11,952 nucleotides of DNA from Alphaproteobacteria bacterium (GTDB lineage: Bacteria > Pseudomonadota > Alphaproteobacteria > JAEULC01): NCBI GenBank assembly GCA_020851015.1, contig JADZDN010000340.1, forward strand, positions 1-11,952, in the 5' to 3' direction. The notes beneath the pieces were generated by a model. The model was not told the origin of the DNA and ran no database searches. It saw nothing but the letters and a program-made list of their open reading frames with translations. The translations under genes were made by a program, and so were the position numbers. Of the stretch, positions 1 to 6,039 are shown piece after piece (within the stretch, counting starts at the first letter, position 1; each line of letters starts with the position of its first letter).

Positions 1-15
1 GTCTTGCGCGCGTGA
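1..15 (+). CDS. possible 3' end of an upstream gene (partial)
   Basis: Read from base 1, the codons GTC TTG CGC GCG TGA end at 13-15 and would give a C-terminus ..VLRA. A palindromic repeat follows at once, as is usual at gene ends. Valine-catabolism clusters often have an acyl-CoA dehydrogenase or mmsA upstream of the hydrolase, so such a gene is plausible. Four codons cannot identify it, and this may simply be non-coding. Confidence 0.22.
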   Translation, partial: VLRA

Positions 16-17
16 TA

Positions 18-54
18 CCCCTCCCCCTAACCCCCACCCGCAAGGGGAGGGGGG
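18..54. repeat. C/G-rich palindromic intergenic repeat, copy 1
   Basis: The arms CCCCTCCCC (18-26) and GGGGAGGGG (44-52) are exact reverse complements around a 17-nt loop that contains the module TAACCCCC. The same arm composition and the complementary module TTAGGGGG recur at 4794-4821. I read this as a dispersed palindromic intergenic repeat of the kind common in alphaproteobacteria. It could act as a stem-loop for transcript ends, but no T-tract follows. Confidence 0.6.
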
Positions 55-85
55 ACTCGGAAATGCGCTGCGACAATCCTTCCGC

Positions 86-1141
86 ATGACCCACGACATC
101 CTCTTCGAGTGCCGCGGCGCGATCGGGCTGGTCACGCTGAACCGGCCGAAGGCGCTGAACGCGCTGACCCTGCCGATGATCCGCGCCTTCGCGCGCCAGC
201 TCGATGCCTGGGAGAACGATCCGGCGGTGAGGGCGATCGTGCAGACCGGGGCGGGCGACCGCGCTTTCTGCGCGGGCGGCGATATCCGCGCGATCTATGA
301 AGCGGGCAAATCGGGCGACCGGCTGACGCGGGACTTCTTCCGCGAGGAATACGCGCTGAACCACCGGCTGCATCGCTGCCCGAAGCCGGTCGTGGCGCTG
401 ATCGACGGCGTGACGATGGGCGGCGGGGTCGGGCTGTCGGTCCACGGATCCCACCGGGTGGCGACCGAGCGCACGGTTTTCGCCATGCCCGAGACCGGGA
501 TCGGCCTGTTCCCCGATGTCGGCGGCGGGTATTTCCTGCCGCGCCTGGTGGGCCAGATCGGCATGTACCTGGCGCTCACCGGCGCGCGACTGAAGGCGGC
601 GGACATGCTCTATGCGGGCATCGCCACCCACGCCGTCGCGTCGGCAGACCGCGCCGCGGTGATCGACGGGCTGGCCCGGATGGACTGCGGGCTCAATCCG
701 CATGGCGGCGTCAACCGGGTGCTGGCGGAGTTCGCCGCGGCGCCGGGCGAGGCGCCGCTGAACGTCCACCGCGCGACGATCGACGACTGCTTCGCCGCGC
801 CGTCGGTCGAGGCGATCCTGTCAGCGCTGCAAGGCGCGGGCAGCGACTGGGCGGGCGAGCAGCACAAGATCATCCTGGCCAAGTCGCCCACCAGCCTGAA
901 GATCACGCTGCACCAGGTCCGGCGCGGCGCGGCAATGACCTTGGCCGAGGAACTCGCCATGGAATACCGCATGACCCAGGCCTCCATGGCCGGGCATGAT
1001 TTCTACGAGGGGGTCCGCGCGCTGCTGGTGGACAAGGACGGCAAACCGCAATGGCGCCCGGCAAGCCTGGGGGAAGTCGACGACGCGCTGGTCGAGCGGC
1101 ACTTCATGGTGCCGCCTATAGACGGGGAGTTGATAATTTAG
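86..1141 (+). CDS. 3-hydroxyisobutyryl-CoA hydrolase (enoyl-CoA hydratase/isomerase superfamily)
   Basis: This 351-aa cytosolic enzyme of valine breakdown hydrolyses 3-hydroxyisobutyryl-CoA to 3-hydroxyisobutyrate, the substrate of the enzyme encoded next. It has the crotonase fold: an N-terminal NRPKALNAL segment (19-27), the oxyanion-loop region CAGGDIRAIY (62-71), and MGGGVGLSVHG (111-121). FAMPETGIGLFPDVGGGYF (132-150) is the hallmark of the HIBCH branch rather than a generic enoyl-CoA hydratase. E136 and D144 sit eight residues apart, as do the pair of acidic active-site residues in the human enzyme. Length matches the family. The ATG at 86 fits the family N-terminus, but no clear Shine-Dalgarno precedes it, so the start is slightly uncertain. 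It is co-oriented with mmsB, separated by 140 nt of repeats. Confidence 0.93.
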   Translation: MTHDILFECRGAIGLVTLNRPKALNALTLPMIRAFARQLDAWENDPAVRAIVQTGAGDRAFCAGGDIRAIYEAGKSGDRLTRDFFREEYALNHRLHRCPKPVVALIDGVTMGGGVGLSVHGSHRVATERTVFAMPETGIGLFPDVGGGYFLPRLVGQIGMYLALTGARLKAADMLYAGIATHAVASADRAAVIDGLARMDCGLNPHGGVNRVLAEFAAAPGEAPLNVHRATIDDCFAAPSVEAILSALQGAGSDWAGEQHKIILAKSPTSLKITLHQVRRGAAMTLAEELAMEYRMTQASMAGHDFYEGVRALLVDKDGKPQWRPASLGEVDDALVERHFMVPPIDGELII

Positions 1142-1157
1142 GCGCGGCGTTCGCGCC
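1141..1157 (+). terminator. small GC hairpin at the end of the hydrolase gene
   Basis: GGCGCG (1141-1146) and CGCGCC (1152-1157) form a perfect 6-bp stem with a 5-nt loop. The first base is the last base of the TAG stop codon. No T-run follows, so this is at most a weak or Rho-assisted end, or an mRNA-stabilising hairpin between two co-oriented genes. Confidence 0.3.
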
Positions 1158-1170
1158 GACCGACCTCGTG

Positions 1171-1255
1171 CTTCGACAAGCTCAGCATGAGGTCGATTGT
1201 GGCGGCGAGCGTTGCGCGGCAACCTAAACTTGGCCTGGTCCTGAGCCTGTCGAAG
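1171..1255. repeat. CTTCGACA..CTCAG inverted intergenic repeat
   Basis: CTTCGACAAGCTCAG (1171-1185) and CTGAGCCTGTCGAAG (1241-1255) are reverse complements at 14 of 15 positions, separated by 55 nt. Each is followed outward or inward by ATGAGG (1187-1192 and 1257-1262). This is the widely dispersed 'TTCGACAAGCTCAGGATGAGG' style of element seen in intergenic regions of many GC-rich proteobacteria. It lies wholly between the hydrolase and mmsB, 20 nt before the mmsB Shine-Dalgarno. Any function, such as mRNA processing or stabilisation, is inference. Confidence 0.65.
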
Positions 1256-1281
1256 GATGAGGCCCGTCGCGGGAGGAACGC

Positions 1282-2172
1282 ATGGCCACGATCGGATTCA
1301 TCGGCCTGGGCAACATGGGCGGGCCGATGGCGCGCAACCTGTTGAAGGGCGGACACCAGCTCAAGGCCTTCGACCTGTCGCCGGCGGCACTGGACGCGGC
1401 GGCGAAAGCGGGCGCATCGCTTGCCAGGACCTTGGGCGAGGCCGCGAAGGGCGTCGAGATCGTGGTCTCGATGCTGCCCGCCGGCCAGCACGTGCGCCAA
1501 GTCTATACCGGCAAGGACGGCGTGCTGGCCTCGGCCGCGCCCGGCACGCTGCTGATCGACTGCTCGACCATCGACGTGGACTCGGCGCGGGCGGTCGCGG
1601 CCGACGCCAAGGCCAAGGGTCTCGCGATGCTCGACGCGCCGGTCTCGGGCGGCACGGGCGGGGCGGAGGCCGGCACGCTGACCTTCATGGTCGGCGGCGA
1701 GGCCGAAGCCTTCGCGCGGGCCGAGCCGGTTCTCAAGCTGATGGGCAAGACCATCGTCCATGCCGGCCTGTCCGGGGCCGGGCAGGCCGCCAAGATCTGC
1801 AACAACATGATCCTGGGAATCTCCATGATCGCGGTCGGCGAGGCTTTCGTCCTCGCCGAGAAGCTGGGCCTCGACAAGCAGAAGCTGTTCGACATCAGCT
1901 CGAAATCGTCCGGCCAGTGCTGGTCGATGACGACCTACTGCCCGGTGCCCGGCCCGGTGCCGACTTCGCCCGCGAACCGCGACTACAGGCCCGGCTTCAC
2001 CGCCGATATGATGTTGAAAGACTTGAGACTTTCGCAGCAGGCGGCGCAGGGTGCCGGGGTTTCGACCCCGCTGGGCGCGGCCGCCGCCGCGCTCTACGGG
2101 CTGTTCGCCGCGGCGGGCCACGGTCCGGTCGATTTTTCCGGCATTATCAGAATGATTCGAGGGGGTTCATGA
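1282..2172 (+). CDS. mmsB: 3-hydroxyisobutyrate dehydrogenase
   Basis: This 296-aa NAD-dependent beta-hydroxyacid dehydrogenase oxidises 3-hydroxyisobutyrate to methylmalonate semialdehyde in valine catabolism. It starts with the Rossmann motif GFIGLGNMGGPMARNL, followed by the substrate-loop signature DAPVSGGTGGAEAGTLTFMVGG in the middle of the protein. The catalytic lysine is K171 in GQAAKICNNM. The C-terminal helical domain carries the substrate-pocket KDLRLSQQAA segment and ends in ..GIIRMIRGGS, typical of the family. The start is secure: GGGAGGA at 1271-1277 lies five bases before the ATG. With the preceding hydrolase it makes two consecutive pathway steps. Related dehydrogenases (tartronate semialdehyde reductase, GLYR) are less likely given the neighbour and the sequence of the glycine loop. 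Confidence 0.94.
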   Translation: MATIGFIGLGNMGGPMARNLLKGGHQLKAFDLSPAALDAAAKAGASLARTLGEAAKGVEIVVSMLPAGQHVRQVYTGKDGVLASAAPGTLLIDCSTIDVDSARAVAADAKAKGLAMLDAPVSGGTGGAEAGTLTFMVGGEAEAFARAEPVLKLMGKTIVHAGLSGAGQAAKICNNMILGISMIAVGEAFVLAEKLGLDKQKLFDISSKSSGQCWSMTTYCPVPGPVPTSPANRDYRPGFTADMMLKDLRLSQQAAQGAGVSTPLGAAAAALYGLFAAAGHGPVDFSGIIRMIRGGS

Positions 2173-2202
2173 CTCTTTTGATTGATGGTTAAGGGAAACT
2201 AA

Positions 2203-2230
2203 TTGTAAATAAGTCTGCTGGTAGGACAAT
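2203..2230 (+). promoter_or_regulatory. possible promoter for the MarR-type regulator
   Basis: The mmsB-regulator gap (2173-2305) begins with a clearly AT-rich stretch. TTGTAA (2203-2208) and GACAAT (2225-2230) are 16 nt apart, which would start a transcript with a leader of roughly 65-70 nt before the GTG at 2306. The match is imperfect (TTGATT at 2178 is another -35 candidate). No terminator-like hairpin with a T-tract is visible after mmsB, so read-through is also possible. Confidence 0.3.
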
Positions 2231-2305
2231 GTCTTGTGGACGGCCTTCGGGGTGGTCCATGGCCTAGTTCAGCCACGTAGGCATCAGCGTCGAGGGGAGT
2301 TCCCC

Positions 2306-2779
2306 GTGAAAATCGCCTATCTAGACACGATCCGCCTGATCGAGCGCCTGCACCGCCAGTTCCTGGAAGTGGTAAAGGGCGAGCTCGACCGCCGCGGCAC
2401 GCAGGACATCAACAACGTCCAGGGCCTGATCCTTTACAACATCGGGCAGGAGGACTTGACCGTCGGCGAACTCACGAACCGCGGCTATTACCTCGGCTCG
2501 AACGTGTCCTACAACGTGCGCAAGATGGTCGAGAACGGCTATCTGACCCAGGAGCGCTCGCCGCACGACCGGCGTTCCGTGCGGGTGAAGTTGACCGACA
2601 AGGGCCTCAGCCTGTGGAAGGCGCTGGACGAGATGTTCGACCGGCACCTGACGCAGATCGCTCCCGGCTACACCAACGAGCAGGACCTGACCGGCGCGAT
2701 CGGCTCGCTACGTCGCCTCGAGCGATTCTGGGTCGCCGCCGGCGAATTCGGCGTTCGCATCCCGCCGCCCGCTGCATAA
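2306..2779 (+). CDS. ldtR: MarR-family winged-helix transcriptional regulator, LdtR type
   Basis: This 157-aa DNA-binding protein contains the core of the LdtR group: LHRQFLEVVKGELDRRG, then DINNVQGLILYNIG, GELTNRGYYLGSNVSYNVRKMVENGYL (recognition helix region) and the wing SPHDRRSVRVKLTDKG. In Liberibacter and rhizobia LdtR controls an L,D-transpeptidase and stress genes; that role is family knowledge and not shown here. I chose the GTG at 2306 over the in-frame ATG at 2234 because GAGGGGAG (2292-2299) lies six bases upstream and the family N-terminus begins VKIAYLDTIRLIERLH. The extra 24 residues from 2234 look non-coding. It stands alone, downstream of mmsB and upstream of the Na/Pi transporter, and is closed by a strong terminator. 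Its targets are not evident from the window. Confidence 0.85.
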   Translation: MKIAYLDTIRLIERLHRQFLEVVKGELDRRGTQDINNVQGLILYNIGQEDLTVGELTNRGYYLGSNVSYNVRKMVENGYLTQERSPHDRRSVRVKLTDKGLSLWKALDEMFDRHLTQIAPGYTNEQDLTGAIGSLRRLERFWVAAGEFGVRIPPPAA

Positions 2780-2815
2780 GAGCCCGGTTTCCGGCACGAT
2801 TGATGTCGATTTTCG

Positions 2816-2859
2816 GGCGTGGCCGCGCGGAACGGCCGTGCCTGTGATGCTTTTTTTTT
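2816..2859 (+). terminator. hairpin plus T9 tract after the regulator
   Basis: The arms 2816-2825 and 2833-2842 pair over ten positions (two of them G-T) around a 7-nt loop. Nine consecutive T residues follow at 2851-2859, the longest T-run in the window. There are 8 nt between stem and T-tract, more than in a textbook intrinsic terminator, but the position 37 nt after the regulator stop codon makes termination the best reading. Confidence 0.6.
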
Positions 2860-2895
2860 ACCCTCTCGCCGGAAAGTGGCGCTTGCGGCGCGGGC

Positions 2896-2922
2896 GAATC
2901 TGATTCATTTATTTGACAGATT
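2896..2922. promoter_or_regulatory. AT-rich dyad region before the Na/Pi transporter, with a TTGACA hexamer
   Basis: In the gap between terminator and transporter, AATCTG (2897-2902) and CAGATT (2917-2922) form a perfect inverted repeat. GAATC T GATTC (2896-2906) is a second, overlapping palindrome. TTGACA at 2913-2918 is a perfect -35 hexamer lying between and across the arms, though the bases 17 nt downstream are GC-rich and make a poor -10. I read this as a promoter/operator region. I looked for tandem Pho-box repeats and did not find a convincing pair. Confidence 0.4.
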
Positions 2923-2992
2923 TGTTACGTCGTCCGCCGCCAACGCGGACAGGTAGAGCCTTGGGGCGGCCAGGTCCCCGGGGAGAACGACG

Positions 2993-4726
2993 ATAAACGG
3001 CACGACCATCCTGCTGCATATCCTGGGCGGAGCGGCGCTGCTCCTGTGGGGCCTGCGCATGGTGCGCACGGGCATCACCCGGGCCTATGGCGCCGGGCTG
3101 CGCCGCGCCGTCGGTGCCGGGCTGGCCAACCCCGCCACCGCGCTGCTGGCGGGGCTGGGCGCCACGCTGGTCCTGCAGAGCAGCACCGCCACCTCGCTGA
3201 TGGTGTCCTCCTTCGCCGGCAAGGGGCTGGTTTCGGCCGGGCCCGCGCTGGCGACCATGCTGGGCGCCGATCTCGGCACCAGCCTGGTGGCCCAGGCACT
3301 CTCGTTCAAGATCACCTGGCTGTGGCCGCTGCTGGTCCTGGCCGGCTTCATCGCCTTCTCGGTCGGCTCGTCGACCCGGCTGCACGACCTCGGCCGCGTG
3401 GCGATCGGGCTCGGCCTCGTCCTGCTGGCGCTGTCCTCGATCGTGTCGGCGACCGAGCCCCTGCGCGGCTCGACCACGATGATGGAGGTGCTGCACGGCA
3501 TGCAGGGCGACCCGTTGATGGGCGTCCTGATCGCGGGCGTGCTGACCATGCTTGCCTATTCCAGCCTCGCCGTGATCCTGCTGGTCGTCTCCCTGACGGC
3601 TGCCGGGCTGGTGCCGGTGCCCTTCGCGCTGGCGCTGGTTCTGGGCGCGAACCTTGGTGCAGGGCTGCTGCCGGTCTTCACGACGCTTCGGTCCGATGCC
3701 GCGGCGCGGCGCGTGCCGCTGGGCAACGCGATCTTCCGGGTGGTTGGCGTGGTGATCGCGCTGCCGCTGCTGCCCTACCTGCCGGGGCTGCTGGCCAGCA
3801 TCGAGTCCGACCCGGCGCGGCTGGCGGTCAATTTCCACAGCCTGTTCAATCTCGGCCTGTGCGTCGTGTTCATCGGCCTGATCGGACCGGTCGCGCGGCT
3901 GTGCGAGCGCATCCTGCCCGACAAGCCGCTGGAAGCCGACCAGCGCCGTCCGCGCCATCTCGATCCCAGCGCGCTGGACATGCCGACCGTCGCGCTGTCC
4001 TGCGCGGCGCGCGAGACGATGCGCATGGCCGACGCGATCGAGACCATGCTCAAGCGCACGATCGAGGCGTTCGAATCCGACGACCGCAAGCTGACCGCCG
4101 AGATCGAGCGCTCCGACGACATCGTCGATTCGCTGCACGAGGCGATCAAGCTCTACCTGACCAAGCTGTCGGGCGAGACGATGGACGACGAGCAGCGCAA
4201 GCGCTGCATCGAGACGATCGCGTTCACCACCAATCTCGAGCATATCGGCGACATCATCGACAAGAACCTGATGGAGCTGGCGACCAAGAAGATCAAGCGC
4301 CAGATGCGGTTCTCGACCGAAGGCGCGGCCGAGATCCGCGACATGCACGCTCGTCTGGTCGACAATCTGCGCCTGTCGATGGGCGTGTTCATGTCGGGCG
4401 ACCTGAAGATGGCGCGCCGGCTGCTGCAGGAGAAGGAGCAGTTTCGCGACCTCGAGCGCGCCGCTTCGGAAAACCACTTCAACCGGCTGCGCGCGGGCCG
4501 CGTGGAGTCGATGGAATCGAGCGCGCTGCACCTCGACATCATCCGCGACTTCAAGCGCATCAACTCGCACATCACCTCGGTCGCCTATCCGATCCTGGAG
4601 CAGGCGGGCGAGCTGCGGGCGAGCCGTCTGGTGGCCGAGCGCCACCGCCGCGACGTGCCCGGCAAGGGCTCGGAGCCGGAGACGCGCGAAGCCACCCTGT
4701 CGGCGGGAACCCCTGCGCGGGGCTAG
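2993..4726 (+). CDS. Na/Pi cotransporter family protein with C-terminal PhoU-like domain (apparent ATA start)
   Basis: This predicted inner-membrane phosphate carrier of the PNaS (NptA/YjbB-like) family has 577 aa from the proposed start. The N-terminal half is hydrophobic and carries the conserved QSSTATSLMVSSF motif (from residue 62). The second internal repeat is LAYSSLAVILLVVSL (from 187), where the usual QSS reads YSS. From about residue 329 to 530 lies a helical PhoU-like domain with DIVDSLHEAIKLYLTKL and EHIGDIIDKNL. Start choice: the first in-frame ATG (3059) would cut the first membrane helix. The 22 codons upstream encode NGTTILLHILGG.. and LLLWGLR, which match the family N-terminus, and reach back to ATA at 2993. 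GGGGAG (2980-2985) is seven bases before it. No ATG, GTG or TTG occurs between that ATA and the in-frame TAG at 2954. Either a rare ATA start or an ATG-to-ATA change is implied. Confidence 0.88.
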   Translation: MNGTTILLHILGGAALLLWGLRMVRTGITRAYGAGLRRAVGAGLANPATALLAGLGATLVLQSSTATSLMVSSFAGKGLVSAGPALATMLGADLGTSLVAQALSFKITWLWPLLVLAGFIAFSVGSSTRLHDLGRVAIGLGLVLLALSSIVSATEPLRGSTTMMEVLHGMQGDPLMGVLIAGVLTMLAYSSLAVILLVVSLTAAGLVPVPFALALVLGANLGAGLLPVFTTLRSDAAARRVPLGNAIFRVVGVVIALPLLPYLPGLLASIESDPARLAVNFHSLFNLGLCVVFIGLIGPVARLCERILPDKPLEADQRRPRHLDPSALDMPTVALSCAARETMRMADAIETMLKRTIEAFESDDRKLTAEIERSDDIVDSLHEAIKLYLTKLSGETMDDEQRKRCIETIAFTTNLEHIGDIIDKNLMELATKKIKRQMRFSTEGAAEIRDMHARLVDNLRLSMGVFMSGDLKMARRLLQEKEQFRDLERAASENHFNRLRAGRVESMESSALHLDIIRDFKRINSHITSVAYPILEQAGELRASRLVAERHRRDVPGKGSEPETREATLSAGTPARG

Positions 4727-4743
4727 CGCGAAGACCCTCCCCC

Positions 4744-4768
4744 TTCCCCCTCCCTGAGGGAGGGGGAA
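4744..4768. repeat. C/G-rich palindrome, copy 2 (between convergent genes)
   Basis: TTCCCCCTCCCT (4744-4755) and AGGGAGGGGGAA (4757-4768) are perfect 12-nt reverse complements around a single central G. The palindrome lies 17 nt after the transporter stop. With copy 3 it fills the 103-nt gap between the two convergent genes and probably folds in transcripts from both sides. No T-tract is present. Confidence 0.7.
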
Positions 4769-4793
4769 GAGACACGCGCTGCTCAATCATTTT

Positions 4794-4821
4794 CCCCCTC
4801 CCTCAGGGAGGGGGTTAGGGG
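4794..4821. repeat. C/G-rich palindrome, copy 3, with TTAGGGGG tail
   Basis: CCCCCTCCCT (4794-4803) and AGGGAGGGGG (4805-4814) are perfect 10-nt arms around a central C, followed by TTAGGGGG (4815-4822). The arms repeat those of copy 2, 50 nt away, and the tail is the complement of the TAACCCCC module in copy 1. The element ends 8 nt from the stop codon of the convergent methyltransferase gene and would be the 3' hairpin of that operon's mRNA. Confidence 0.7.
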
Positions 4822-4829
4822 GAGAGTTC

Positions 4830-5576
4830 CTACCGCGGCAGGAACACGAAATTGTAGATGTAGCGGCCGGCCGCCATCTCGGCCTTCAGGTCGAGCGCCG
4901 AGACGTGCGCGAGCACGCCCGCGCGCAGGCAGAGCGCCCGGTAGCCCAGGCTTTCGATCCACGCGATGATGGCCTCGGCGCGCTCGCCGGTGTTCTTCTC
5001 CTCGATCTCGACCAGGAGGGTCGGGCGGCAGCGTTCGATCAGCGCCTGCGCGCCCTCGATCACCGCGCGCTCGAATCCTTCGACGTCGATCTTGACGAAT
5101 CCGACATCGCCCACCGGCTCGTCGTCCAGGCGCCGTGCCTCGACGGCGACCGCCAGGTGTTCCTGCCTCGACACCAGGTCGGTGCGCAACGATCCGGTCT
5201 GGTTCGAAATCCGGCCCGATCGGATCGGCAGCATCAGCGTCGCCTGGCCGGTCCGGTTCGACAGCGCTGCGTGGCGCACCGTGACCTTCGAACTCCGGGC
5301 GGCGCGCGCGAGGATGGCGTGGATCTTGGGATTGGGCTCGTAGGCGAAGCAGTGCGTCGCGTAGCGGGCGAGAAAATAGGTATAGACGCCCTTGTTGGCG
5401 CCGGCGTCGACCGCGGTGCGCCGCGGATCGACCAGGTGTCGCAGCAATCGAAGCTCGGCTTCGCCCTTCCAATAGCCGCGCCACGCGCGCACCCGCCAAT
5501 AGAGACGCGGCGGGATCAGGGCATTGACGACCCGCTCCTCGCGGGTCCAGGGAACGGCGGCGGCGACCGCGCTCAC
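4830..5576 (-). CDS. FkbM-family SAM-dependent methyltransferase
   Basis: This 248-aa protein is the last gene of the phaC operon. It has the FkbM methyltransferase layout: a short basic N-terminal part with aromatic residues, the SAM-binding motif I VDAGANKGVYTYF (56-68), the acidic end of the next strand in AYEPNP (77-82), and the diagnostic FVKIDVEGFERAVIEGA (159-175). LLVEIEE follows. FkbM proteins usually methylate hydroxyl groups of sugars, polysaccharides or lipids; the acceptor here is unknown. The start is a GTG at 5576 that overlaps the stop of the upstream gene (GTGA), indicating translational coupling. Its tie to PHA metabolism is by position only. Confidence 0.88.
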   Translation of the reverse strand: MSAVAAAVPWTREERVVNALIPPRLYWRVRAWRGYWKGEAELRLLRHLVDPRRTAVDAGANKGVYTYFLARYATHCFAYEPNPKIHAILARAARSSKVTVRHAALSNRTGQATLMLPIRSGRISNQTGSLRTDLVSRQEHLAVAVEARRLDDEPVGDVGFVKIDVEGFERAVIEGAQALIERCRPTLLVEIEEKNTGERAEAIIAWIESLGYRALCLRAGVLAHVSALDLKAEMAAGRYIYNFVFLPR

Positions 5577-6022
5577 GCCGTGCCGACGGTCGCCATGTTC
5601 GCGGCGTCGAGCGACACCACCGAGGCGGAGTGCCGGGCGCGCTCGTTGGGCAGGTTCTCGCGCTGGATCGTCAGCAGCACGCGCTCGCCCTCGTGCGGAT
5701 GGCGGCCAAGCCCGCTGAACGACTGCGCCTGCTCGGGCAGGGCGCAGAGGCGCAGCAGCGAGCCCGACACGAACAGCGTCCGCCGTTCGTCCGACTGGCC
5801 GGTGTCGCGCAGCAGGTGGAACAGCTCGTTGCAGGTGACGTTGGTGAGGTCGGCGGGCGTCGGGTCCTTCATGCCGTGGTATCCGCGGGCGAACTCCTCG
5901 ACCATGCGTTGGCTCGCCGCGATCGGCTCGACCACGTCGTTGAGCTGGAAGTGGACCTGCTGGTCGTAGGAATGCCGGCCGTCCTCGAACACGCGGACCT
6001 GCACGTCGAAGCGAATGCTCAT
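5573..6022 (-). CDS. conserved-looking hypothetical protein in the phaC operon
   Basis: I do not recognise this 149-aa protein. It begins MSIRFDVQVRVFEDGRHSYDQQVHFQLNDVVEP and has a soluble, mixed alpha/beta composition. There is no signal peptide, membrane segment or obvious metal-binding motif. A central region reads TNVTCNELFHLLRDTG, and there are two further cysteine/leucine-rich and basic stretches towards the C-terminus (LLRLCALPEQ, NLPNERARH). It is not a phasin by eye: there are no long Ala/Lys-rich amphipathic helices. The ATG at 6022 lies 17 nt after the phaC stop with a modest GGCGGGA upstream, and the gene ends in a 4-nt overlap with the methyltransferase. The reading frame stays open upstream through the antisense side of phaC, but that extension is out of frame with phaC and is not protein-like. 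Confidence 0.8.
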   Translation of the reverse strand: MSIRFDVQVRVFEDGRHSYDQQVHFQLNDVVEPIAASQRMVEEFARGYHGMKDPTPADLTNVTCNELFHLLRDTGQSDERRTLFVSGSLLRLCALPEQAQSFSGLGRHPHEGERVLLTIQRENLPNERARHSASVVSLDAANMATVGTA

Positions 6023-6039
6023 CGCGTTTTCCCGCCTGG

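Noticed and set aside
2909..4786. 625-codon open frame on the - strand opposite the Na/Pi transporter
   Set aside because: Its translation is Arg/Gln/His-rich with no recognisable domain, and it mirrors a well-supported membrane protein gene. It is the usual antisense shadow in GC-rich DNA.
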